Shown here: one piece after another, positions 21,101 through 31,245 of the stretch
Layout: every line of letters starts with the position of its first letter
Position numbering within the stretch: the stretch's first letter is position 1
Source of the DNA: Trebouxia sp. TZW2008
Taxonomy: Eukaryota > Chlorophyta > Trebouxiophyceae > Trebouxiales > Trebouxiaceae
Length of the DNA: 42,759 nt
Direction: 5' to 3'
NCBI GenBank assembly: GCA_002118135.1
Contig: BDIU01000336.1
Location: 1-42,759 of the forward strand
Made by a program: the position numbers and the translations under genes
Notes under the pieces: generated by a model
Told to the model about the DNA's origin: nothing
Seen by the model: only the letters and a program-made list of their open reading frames with translations
Databases searched by the model: none

Positions 21101-22461
21101 ATGGGTCTCAAGGCTGCTGCTGAGCGCCTTCCACAGTGCGGGTGGCAGACTCTGCAGAACCAGTCTGTCAGACGCAGTGCCGCCCTTGACGGCTGAATTG
21201 TTGCACACTCAACTCAAATGGTATGCTCGACTACGGCTGTACTTAGGCGCTGTTTGCTGCTTCCAAAGCAGCTGATGTGTGCACACTGCCAGACACATTC
21301 AGGTGCTGCTGGTAAAGCTAAAGCTGCTTCAACTGCCTGTTATTGGCCAAATCAAGCTGCAATGACCAGATTCAGATATGACCTGTGCCTGCTGTTGATT
21401 GTACCAACTGTGATCAGAAGATACTGATTTAATCAGGTGCGAAGTTTATGGTGTTGTGCATTGTGGGCATTGGCATCAGCATCTCTGAGCATGACTTGTA
21501 TCAAATGCACTGTGACCTCTAGCCACAGAACAGGATCTGTCTGAGCCAGGGGAATCATTTGTTGCTCAGCTTGCAGGTTCTGCTTGTATTGTGGAGCTCA
21601 CCAGGCCAATGATGAGTTCCTCAAGTGCTTTGCCTTGAGCAAACACCTCCTTGATTGCAGCAGCAACCTTGCCCTTCAGCTTTGGGTTGCAGACCAACTC
21701 CATGGTGCTCTTGACCAGCGCCTCATGATCTGCGCCAGCCAGCAGATACTTGGGCTTGCAGTTGTGCTTCACAGCGTCTGCCTCAAGCCTGTCGTAGTCC
21801 CTGCATGCGTGAGACCCAAGTCAGCTATTGCTTGCTCTCTGGGCAAGGCAGAAAGCTGAGCATCGCTGTTGTGGTGTAAGGAGGGGATGGGGAAGGAATG
21901 TGCACTTCATCAAGAAACTTGAAAAGCTGTGAGCAGCACAACAGAGAAGGGGATATGCTCGCACTTGGGGAAGCAATCAAGCTTGAGGGTGCGCAAGGTG
22001 GCAACTCCAGCTGTGAGCTTCTTTGCAAAGTGGATCAGGTCAGTGACTGCCATCAAAGACAGATTGACCTGCAGGAAACGATAACTCAAGCTTTGCAAGG
22101 CACAAGCGCGCAATATGCAGCACTCACGTTGACCCAGCCTGAGTCAATCTGGTTTTGCAGCTCATCTCCATTACTGCTGATGCGCTTGTGCACCACTTTC
22201 CTGGTATGTTTGCTGCAAGCAGGCACAACGTGAGTCCCCTGCTTCACTGCCTCAAGGTGGTTGATGCCCCTGCAGGTTGCCTTACCTCTTATCCTTTGTT
22301 GCTTGCTTAGGGGCCTGGACATCAGGGTCGAAAACGCGACGAGTGGCGGCGGAAGCGTTCGTCAGGTCCGCTGGCAAGTCAGACTCCTTGCGGACCTTCT
22401 TCTTGCCATAGATGCGGCCATGAAATGTTGATGACACGTTCTCTCTGTCACTGTGGGTCAT
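15187..22461 (-). CDS. CEP78: CEP78-like leucine-rich-repeat centriolar protein
   Basis: Twelve exons: 22461-22286, 22212-22128, 22068-21965, 21800-21602, 21151-21044, 20444-20340, 19934-19758, 19280-19183, 18855-17299, 16444-16289, 15990-15768, 15405-15187; phases agree; 1068 aa. The N-terminus is basic. LRR segments follow: HLRSLSLAGS, TVTELNLSGCKLTEGG, GLQILQLAENKITDAG, MVLLDLAANQL and GLMHVDLRSN. Between the second and third LRR lies an insert with a W-x-GLREYPDLSLAPPLRR core, which matches the place and pattern of the ESLRYRRPDL insert of CEP78. The 1.56-kb exon 9 encodes a low-complexity Ala/Ser/Gln-rich tail; then comes a short coiled coil (AEAQMAELWQENQKLKLV), an acidic stretch and a helical end. 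CEP78 is a distal-centriole protein needed for ciliary function. The family call rests on domain order; another LRR protein is possible. Introns 9 and 5 hold exon copies and a tRNA gene respectively. Confidence 0.72.
16141..16230. repeat. 45-bp direct tandem repeat in a CEP78 intron
   Basis: Two copies of a 45-bp unit starting TGCTGCACA.ACAAGCTGGG at 16141 and 16186, differing at about six positions. Non-coding; it lies between exons 10 and 11. Confidence 0.85.
16507..16665 (-). repeat. Two decayed copies of CEP78 exon 10 start
   Basis: Exon 10 begins at 16444 with an ag-G-GCT-GAA frame encoding RAEAQMAELW. Upstream in transcription, 16552-16507 encodes RADARMAELW and then KKAIP and a stop, and 16665-16609 encodes RAVARMA and a stop. 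Each sits behind a CAG- or GGGCAG-like acceptor, about 105 bp apart. Confidence 0.8.
17107..17168 (-). repeat. Decayed copy of CEP78 exon 9 3' end with donor
   Basis: On the minus strand the stretch repeats the end of exon 9 (GAGGTGATG, AAGGC.T.AAACTCAGCCTG, CAATGCTGAGAG.CACAG then GTGAG), with a five-base deletion that puts a TGA in frame. It lies about 190 bp downstream of the real exon end. Confidence 0.85.
20738..20809 (+). tRNA. tRNA-Trp (anticodon CCA)
   Basis: A 72-nt cloverleaf: 7-bp acceptor stem (GGCTTGG with CCAGGTC, two G-U pairs), D arm GCTC...GAGC with AATGGTA loop, 5-bp anticodon stem TCTGA/TCAGA around CTCCAGA (CCA = Trp), variable loop AGGTT, T arm GCGCG TTCAATT CGCGT, and discriminator A. 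No intron; CCA is not encoded. T-rich runs within 20 bases downstream can end Pol III transcription. It lies in intron 5 of the CEP78-like gene on the opposite strand. Confidence 0.93.
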
Positions 22462-22915
22462 ACTTCAATCTGCTGTATCACTCAGCCCACAAAATGCAAC
22501 CCGGTGCCACAGAGCACCAAGCTTGTGGTGTCACAAGCGCTCTGCACACTGTCGAATCAGTCTTGGTTGACATCAAGGCCTTTTGCAGCAGGGCGTTTGT
22601 GACAAGGCGGTTCAAATGAGCGCCCTGCAGGCTGAGCTCTTAGCAGCACGCTGCGAGGATCGTTGAGAAACTTGCCGTGCAATCTCCGCAAAACTAGGAC
22701 GTCCACTGTCAAGTAGCGAGCGTCTCAGGCTGTCGAGCTTGTTACCAAGCAAACGTTACCAGAACGCTAGCTACTCCTGCGTCAAGCTATTTGAGCTGAG
22801 TGGGAAACTCCCTCGGAGATCAGACTTGCAGCTAGACACCCGAACGTACGACCGCAGCCGGATCGAACGTACACAACAGTACTGATGCCGCTGCTTTGAA
22901 TGAGTAATTGAGCAG
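22462..22915. promoter_or_regulatory. Likely bidirectional promoter, CEP78-like / NSE4
   Basis: The two start codons are 454 bp apart and face away from each other. There is no coding signal between them. No clear TATA box is visible. Shared control is inferred from spacing only. Confidence 0.5.
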
Positions 22916-25900
22916 ATGGCGAGAGGTGCGACGCAGGAGTTCACGCAGAATCAGTCGCAGGTGCGACTGCATGCCTGCAGTGTCTACCGCCTTTCTGATA
23001 GACCGCTTGATGGTGCAATGACAACACAATGCTGATCTCAGGTTGAAAGCGCCCGTGAGGTGCGAAGAGGATATCGCGATCTTCAGCAGAGTATCAACAG
23101 TAGGTTCTCAACAAGCACTATGGGTAGAGCAAACGCACCTGTATGCACGGGCATTGCATGCAACTGTCTCGTCTTGCTCCAGGAAGCAAAGATGACTTGG
23201 GTGACTTCTCAAAAGACAGTCTACAGGAAGCCCTTGGCAATGCCAACCTCCTGCACGAGAAAGGTGACTAAAGCTGGCTAAACTTGCTGAACATGTGCCC
23301 ATTGCACAATCTATGTGCTCAGCGCTTGACTTCAGTGCATTCTAATTGCAATGCAGTGAACAGGCCAAGGGAGCAAGCAAAGGACTCTGAGGTGTTCTGT
23401 ACATTAGCAGCAAGCGGAGTTGAGCAGGCCAAGAAGTTGGCAGCAGGAGCCAAGGCATGTTTTTGTTCTTCCCTTCCATGTTACTGTCACCAAGTCACTA
23501 TGTTTCTTGTGCATGCCAGACGCTGCATTGATAAGCTTGCGGTCAGCAAGCAGTGCATGTCAAGTTGAGTGCCATGTTTTCATAACTGCCAAGCAGCTTT
23601 TGCCACCGGCACGTTGTGAAGAATTCTGTTCAGCGACAACAAGTCTTTCTTGTCATTGCTCTCAGGGCATTGCTCAGGCTCAGCAAGATAACATCTTGCA
23701 TTGCCAATGTATACTGTGTGTGTTTTTGTTAGTGCTGTGCAAAACCAAAATATAATTGGTTTAGGTTAGCATATGATCAAACTGGTTGAAGACAGTCGAT
23801 TGCTTCTGTACATACCTAGTTGGGCCTGCTGAGCCTGCCTAGCCCACGTTTATGGTGAATGAATGAATAAAAGAAAACCTCTCCTTGCGTACCTGCAGTC
23901 TAGGACAGCCAAGGATGTCATTAGGCGGCTCAAGCTTCGCTTTGCTAGTGAAGCACAAGCTGACGTTGAGAATGACCCCACAGTGTATGATTGGAAGGCT
24001 GCTGGGACGCATTGCTTACACCTTTTCAGCGGTGCTCCTGGTGAGGTCAACATCACTGACAGCTCAATTGATGTGCGGTCCAAGACAGGATGGTCGCATT
24101 TCACAGCCTTTGGCCATTGGAAACTGCCTTGCAAAGGACTCGGCATTATCTCTGGCTGTGTCATCTTTTGCAGTGTGTGCTGCCAGCTGCAGCGTGCCCC
24201 ATTGCACTGTAGTCCCGCACAATTAGTGGGTGCCCCACACTGCATGTGATACATGCTAGCATACACTGCTTAACACTTAGTGCTGCAAACAGCTACACAT
24301 GCTTCACTGCAATTTGACATGCCTATGCTGCAAACAGCACGTCTTGTGCTTCCGTTGAGCTGTCACACAGTAAGCAATTGACAACGCTTCCAGATGGCGG
24401 GTGCATGGTCTGCTGAAAGGACAGTGCTAGAGGCATCTGCACATGCTGCATTGCTCATGAAGTGCCAAAAGGCTGCCAACAGCAACCCAGGGTGTCTACT
24501 CAGACCACCTCAACTGATGAATTTGTGTCCTCTCAATCTTCTAACCATAACGCCTCACGTATCGGTGTCAGGCGTTGGATGTATGCTGGGAGCCATGGCT
24601 GCGCAACCCAAGGTGCGCAAGGTTGCACAGCGGCAGCAGAAAACCAAGCTGGGTGTTCTTGAAAAGCCTCAAGAAGTCAAGCACATTGACACGGAACAGA
24701 AGCAGGTTTGTGACAAATGCTCTTTGGCTTGCAGCAGAAAGTGTCTATGCGCATCAGGGCAAGCTGTTGCTTGTTGTCAAGCATCCATTTGCTGTGATGG
24801 GCCTGCCAAAGCTTTGCAGAACTGCATTGTGTTGTTGACAGGCATATATGCTGTGTGAAGCAATGACGGTGACACACAGCAAGCAACAAGGCGGCATGCT
24901 TTATACCCTGAACATGTTTTGACACAATAAATTGCCATGCCCTCGACTTCGAAGATTGCGCCTCCCAAATCCTGGTGTATTGCATATCATGTATTAGCAT
25001 CAACACATCGCGTCTTCATCATTTTGCACTGCATCTCAGGGGTTTATACACTCCAGAACCTGCGTGTCACATATTGCGTATTGAGTATTGTGTATGATGA
25101 ATGACATGTTGGTTGGTCACTGACCAAAGCATTGCTGTTGGTTCACAGGAGACAGATCGGCTCATGGAGGAGATGTTTGATGTCATTCTAGCTAAACAGA
25201 CCGTGGGTTGGCTCGAGCTGGTCATGAATCACAGCTCATTCTCTCAGACTGTAGAAAACATCTTCACCCTGTCGTTTCTGGTAAGCATGCCTGGGTGCAC
25301 TTGCATTCATCTTGTGTGCAGTGCAATCTGCATTTGCGTCTGTTTCAGGGTTACATGTGACCATGCCCACGTCTGCATACTACAGCAAGCAATCTCTGCA
25401 GGAACTAGTGGCACTCATGATCAGCGCCTCTGTAATGGTTCAGCATGTGTACAGACTAGTTTGCTTGATGAATATACACACATAGCAAGGTGTTTGAGCT
25501 TAAGTAGCATGCGTTTTGATGTATGTATGTAATGTCTGCATGTACGAGACTCCAAGGTATCCTTCGCACCAGATGAGGCGCAAGGCATGCCGGTGCAAGC
25601 CCACAGCAGTAACATGGCTGCAGCGTCAGAGCATACTTGACAATGTCTGCATAACATAGCAGGTGACGTGTGCGGGTGCGAGACTCCAAGGTGTCATTTA
25701 CAACAGATGAGGCATTAGGCATGCTGGTGCAAGCCCACAACAGCAAGAAGGCTGCAGTGTCAGTCATGCCAAAGCAAAACCAACCCAGATGATGTGTGGA
25801 TATCACAGCAAGCAATGTGTGCAGGTGCGAGACTCCAAGGTGTCATTGACTCCAGATGAAGTGCTAGGCAGGCCAGCTCAAACCCACAACGGCAAGAAGG

Positions 25901-27392
25901 CTGCAGCGTCAGATTTGTTAGGCATACTTTAAGTCCATGCACTGATGATATCAGGCAATACGTGCAGATGCAAGACTCCAAGATACCTTTTGCACCAGAC
26001 GAGGTGCAAGCGATGTTTGCATTGTCAAACTTTTCAGAGCTCATTCCACCCAGAGCACGTTGCCCATCTCAGTAACCAACATATGCAGGTGCGAGATTCC
26101 AAGGTGTCTTTCACCCCAGATGAGGCGCTAGGCATGCTGGTGCAAGCGCACAACAGCAAAAAGGCAGCAGGCTCCGACGATGCCAAAGAAAGGGTGCAGT
26201 CCATGCAGAGCTATGGCATGGAAGACTGGGAGAGCTGGAAAGACTATGTTGCCCAGAGCGCTTGCCTCATGCCTCACAGGAGCCATGACTTGTATGAGAG
26301 TGAGTGCTCACCCACCACTATTGTGCTTGTCACATATTACGCTGAAGTGCAATCTTGTTGTGTTGCTGAGTCTCTCCTTGCCGTACTTTGCCACAGCTGT
26401 ATCTGCAGAGCTGTTGCTTCCTAAACAATGCATGACTATTTTGCTCAGGTGGAAATGCTGAAAGCACAGTATGTGCCACAGGCGGCTCACACTTTATGCT
26501 TGTTTGAGCAGCATGAGGCATGAGGAGTAAGCATGAGGTTTAATGCTACAGCATAGGAGCAGAGGCTCAAGCATGGGCAATCTTGGCTACAGCATGCTAA
26601 TGCTCCCTTCTTCGTTTGGACATCCTTTTCAAAGCTGGTTCTTTTTCTGCTGCCATAAGCTTCTCACAGAAGGAGAAGCTATGCATCAACACTTGAATAT
26701 CAACCGTCCTCACCGTGATGCTCAGAACAAGCCAGCCTGGCAAGACAGACTTCAGCCACACACACCTAGCACATGTGCTGGAAAGTCTAATTGATATTAT
26801 TATTACTATTTAAGCTAAGAATGCTGTGTTGAGTGTGCAGGTCAGGCAGCTGGACTTGGCACTACTCGTGGCAGCAGAGAAGAGGAGGATGGGCAAGCTC
26901 AAGCAGCTCAGGGCAGTAGGAAGGGCAGCAGGACCAAAAGAGCAGCTGTTGCAGATGTTAATGAAGATGATGAAGAGCCACAGGTACTGACTTGCATGTT
27001 GCCACAGAGCATGTTACAGGAATTGTTGGCACTTCAAGAGAACCTGAACGTCTTGCTGTTGGCGCAGAACTTGCCATCATAAGCTCTAATGACGAGCTGT
27101 CTTGTTTTAGCAGTCCATAATCAGAGCTCGGAACAATGCTCATGATGACCACTTGTGCGTGTTTTTGGTGTTCTGTGCTTATTGTGCGTCGCAGACAGTA
27201 AATATTGCAAAAATGACTATTCGTCACAGGCAGCCGATGCACTACATGTATGAAATGAAGTCACACTGCTGCTTGTTGTTGTCCATGTTGCTGAGACATG
27301 CAAAACTGCAGGACTCCTCTGACGATGACAGCAGCCATCATGGAACAGCCAAAGCAAGCAAAACAACGAAAAGATCAAAGCGCCATCACTGA
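22916..27392 (+). CDS. NSE4: NSE4, kleisin subunit of the SMC5/6 complex
   Basis: Ten exons with consistent phases: 22916-22960, 23042-23099, 23183-23263, 23357-23454, 23899-24040, 24572-24705, 25149-25280, 26089-26299, 26841-26983, 27312-27392; 374 aa, a normal length. The N-terminal part reads REVRRGYRDLQQSIN, LGNANLLHEKVNRPREQA and then FCTLAASGVEQAKKL, the Nse4 region that contacts SMC5/6 and NSE3. The C-terminal winged-helix part has the family hallmark NHSSFSQTVENIFTLSFLVRDSKVSF and ends in a basic tail. NSE4 bridges the SMC5 and SMC6 heads in DNA repair and chromosome maintenance in the nucleus. Intron 4 appears to use a GC donor (AAG then GCATGT). Intron 7 carries four decayed copies of the start of exon 8. 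Exon 1 is only 15 codons. Confidence 0.9.
25542..26030 (+). repeat. Four tandem decayed copies of NSE4 exon 8
   Basis: Copies begin at 25542, 25676, 25824 and 25968; the working exon begins at 26089 (spacing 134, 148, 144, 121). Each encodes a version of VRDSKVSFTPDEALGMLVQA: the first has FAPDEAQGMPV, the second FTTDEALGMLVQAHNSKKAA, the third LTPDEVLGRPAQTHNGKKAA, the fourth MQDSKIPFAPDEVQ. The acceptor is CAT in the first and CGG in the second but intact TGCAG in the third and fourth. None keeps the second half of the exon or a matching donor. Confidence 0.95.
26726..26786. repeat. Interspersed repeat, copy 1 (NSE4 intron 8)
   Basis: About 60 bp reading GCC.GCCTGGC.AGACA and CCACACAC.CCTAGCACATGTG, shared with 40397-40458 inside the WDR13-like gene, 13.7 kb away in the same orientation. 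Probably a small remnant of a dispersed element. Confidence 0.75.
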
Positions 27393-28561
27393 CCATGCAT
27401 GATGTACAGCCTGTTTCACAGCGCAAGATACTTTGCAAACTTGTTGAGCTCTGGTGCTTAGAAAGCACATTGTTAAACAATTCATCAGCACGGATTTGGT
27501 TGCGTTGCTTTAGAAGTGCAGCAGATCTTGTCAGAAACAATAATTCTGCTTTCAAACAGGGGTATATGTAATCTGGGTGTGTGGACATTTAACTGCATGA
27601 TTGTTGCTGGCAGGAGGCATGGTTTGTAGAAGATCTTGACGGCGTGCAGTTGCTTAGTATGACAGTCTGTCTGTCTGCATGTGAGACACAATTCATATTC
27701 AAGTGTCGCACCGCTGATTCGAACACCTCTGTACAATCAGCAAAGTGCAGCAACTGTATTGCTGTGACGTCTTCAGAGGATCGATTGATATCAGGGGGAC
27801 ATGTTACACTTGACGCTCAACGCAAATTGTGTGCATAAACTTGCATGGGCAGCCTGCTGCATTTGATGCAGCCTGCATCTTCGCAATTCTTACATACGCA
27901 GTGTGCATCAAAAGGCTAAGTAGCAGTTTGCGATCAAGAATATCCCCCAGGACATGCTCACGAGATTTCTGATTTAGGTCACTTTGAAGGCATTCTTCAA
28001 ACCCTGGAGCATGTCTGACTCACTGCAATGCTTGCTGCAGCGCTTTCTGTTGCTCACAATTGTCATGTCAAGTGCTTGATCCAAGACATAAAGTGTCAGT
28101 GCTGTGAGGGCACTCATCTAGAGCTGATCAGAAGAATTGTAGGCAATGACTAACGCTAAGCTGTTCACGTTGACTGTGGTTACTAGAGGACCTCAACAGG
28201 CAGGTTGTGTATATATTTGCGTGTACCCACATTGCAACAGCTAATTGTACACACGCACATAGCATCCATGTGCCCAAAACTGAAAGGATGCAGAAGCAAA
28301 GTACAGTGAAAGTATTCAAAAGATGGGTACAGTAACAGAGCCTGAGCAAGCTTAGATATGTGTTGTGTATTTGAAGAAAGCACATGCCGAGCATGTTAAG
28401 CTAAAGGAAAGCAAGATTGGCCAAAGCACACTGCACAAGGCAGATTTGCCACAAACTGCCAAAAAAAATTGACAGACCCCAACCTGACTCGCTGACTCTT
28501 CAGACTCCCAACCCCCAACAATGATCTGTGACCATGACTGAGCTGGAACCAGAAACCAAGC
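27393..28561. other. Region between convergent NSE4 and guanylyl cyclase genes
   Basis: Both flanking genes end here, so it should hold two 3' untranslated regions. Several short frames exist but none has a recognisable domain or splice pattern. I see no RNA gene. Confidence 0.5.
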
Positions 28562-31213
28562 TTATACAGCTTCCCCAGGTGATGTATCCAAAGCCATTTC
28601 AATGTTGAACGCATCAATACCCATAAGATCTGACTTGTTGGAGGCAATGCTGAGGCGACTGGGAGTGAGCGCCCCTGGTGAGATTTGGCTGTTGCCAGAG
28701 TTTGCCTCATACATCTCCTTCTGACCTGTCACAGCGCTGCATCTCCTAGACTGCCTAGGGCTGGTTTTGATGGACTGACCCAGCGGACTACCAGCATCTG
28801 ATGGAATTGGCTCTTGCTGCAGCAGTGCCAAAAGAGCTTGTTAGCAGGTTGCAAACGGGAACATTTGGTTTGGCAGAAGCAGCTTGGCAGTCGAATCAAG
28901 GACAAAGGAACTGTATGTGGTGAGCAACAGGGGAATGTACCGGATATACGTCCAGCCAGTATGTTCGCACGGTGCCTGAGACACCGGCTGCAGAGGTTTC
29001 CTGCCGCCGTCTTGCCCCGATGTGGGGCTTCAGCTCAGGCGCTTGCTGCAGTACTAGCTCCGCCGCTTTATGCGTCATCTGGATGCGGTTGGCTATGCTG
29101 CTACTCTCCATGCGGGAGGCTACATTCACCGTCTCGCCAAACAAGCAGTATCGAGGATTGGTGCTGCCGACCACTGAGGCAATGACAGGACCCGAATGGA
29201 AGCCTGCACGGATGCTGAGATACCTGCAAGCCACAAGCATGCCCGAAATGATTGCTGGAACTAACTTTCCAACAAGGGAAGAAAGCGCTTTGCTGGCTTC
29301 TACGCAATTCAAACAAGGCAGCCTGCACACTTCTGCTCTGTGCAACTGAAGGCAGCTAGCCTGAAGCAAAGCAATAGTCACAGGCTTGCTATCACAGCCA
29401 ATGCTTGGAAGCAGGGCTGAGCAATAGGCGCTTACCCCATCTCTAGGTCATCCTCGTTAGCCAAGATGCTGGTAGCTGCTTGTACAGCCTCCATAGCAAA
29501 TCTGGCAACCTGTGCTGCATGGTCATGCTGGGGCTGCCGCAGGTTGCCCACCACCATGTATGCATCGCCTATTGTCTCTACTTTGAACAGGTTGTACTTA
29601 GTTGTGAGGCTGTCCAGCGCACAATATAGGCGATCAAGCATGACCATAACCTGCAGCAACAGCATTGATGTCAGACAGGTACTGGCTTTAAATGCAGAAA
29701 GTGATAGTAAGGCTTGACCTGTGTAAACAGCATCAACATTGGATGAAGGTCGGCAATGCTATAGCTCATTACGCACATATGGTAGCCCAGAGGAATTCAG
29801 GCATGTTTGTGAACGCTGCACATGGATGCAACTATGTTTGTTCCTGGTGAGCGTGGCCTGTGAGCTAGGGACAGTTAGGCATGGGTAAGTGACAGGACCA
29901 ACAGAGCATCCAGAAGCCCAAACGCTTGCATGTGACTAGCCTGCTGCATGGGTCAAGCCTTGCGTGACTGACATGCAGCATTGTCAAATTACAGGACGGA
30001 AGTGCAACTGCTTTGAGACACACAGCAAGCCCTTCACAGTGTCAGAAGAATGTCGGGTCATGCCAAGCATCATTATGCACGCAGCAAGTTGCAATTGTGA
30101 TCGGTGAATGTCCATGCTTCATGGCACAATAGCAGGCGGCGCACGTGTGCATGGGGCCAGTGCATGACAGCAATCACATGAATGTTGCACTAAACTGCAG
30201 ATCCGATTTGTTCCTGTCACACTGCCACAATGCTGAAGGCATACTGAACATCACACAACTGCCCCACTGTGAGTAGCGCAGTGCAGCTGACCTGCTGGGG
30301 TTGCATCTGACTGGACAAGGAGGTGAACCCCACAATGTCACTGAAGAAGATTGTCACACAGTCATAAGGCTCCGGTTCCACAGGACGCCCCTCCCTCAGT
30401 GCTGCTGATACCTGCAGACACATTTTTTGGCATTGGTATGGGCACAAAGATCTGTACGTGCAGAATCATGTGAGGCGTCAATGCTCGTTGATGGTATTGA
30501 GATGAGTGTCCATGCAAGTGACTGCAATAGTCAGGATTTGACCAATCAACTGATGTTGTCAAGCTGAACAGTACTTGAGATGTAGCTTGCATTTGAATGC
30601 AATGGTGCTATCAAGCAAGACGTGCTCAAATGCACAAACAAACCTTTGGAGGCAGGATCTGGTCCAACAGAGCGCGCTCCTTGAGGTGTTTGGCCCTCAG
30701 AGCCTCATCCGCTGAACACTGGAAGGTATCCGCTGCAAACTGTGCCAGCCTTTCCTTGATGGTGGGAAAATCTGGCCGCTGTGCAGCATCCTACATACAC
30801 ATGAACAGACACATTATGCATGGTCAAGGGCGCAAGAGACAAGTCTGCAAGAGAGGTACTATCAGCAACGAAAGTGACACACTGATGCTGCGTATCAGTC
30901 ATGAGCATTTTGAAGAAGCTGCATGGTTTGGCTCATCTGAACAATCTCTGCACGCTGGCCTCATTTTGGCATATTGGGCGCCATGTGTTTGACAATGACA
31001 GAATACAGCTTGGTACTCTGACCTAAAGACCACCGGCAAGCCCAAAAGGCAAATGATACAGCCGAAGCAGGAGCAAGAGCAAGGGCAGCAACAGCAGCAG
31101 AGCAGCGGTGTTTTTACAGGGTGCCAGCAGCTGGTTATGGGGACTGCTTGGACTGTTGCGGGCCACAGGATGTCACCAAGCTTTCAGGCAAAGAGCAAAG
31201 CACAGACAACAAT

Positions 31214-31245
<32 letters not shown>

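Noticed and set aside
25542..26299. Repeated units considered as a CRISPR-like array or minisatellite
   Set aside because: The units are exon copies with graded decay and splice junctions in a eukaryotic gene, without uniform repeats or spacers.
27700..27760. TGATTCGAACACC resembling a tRNA T-arm (minus strand)
   Set aside because: No acceptor stem, D arm or anticodon stem can be drawn around it.
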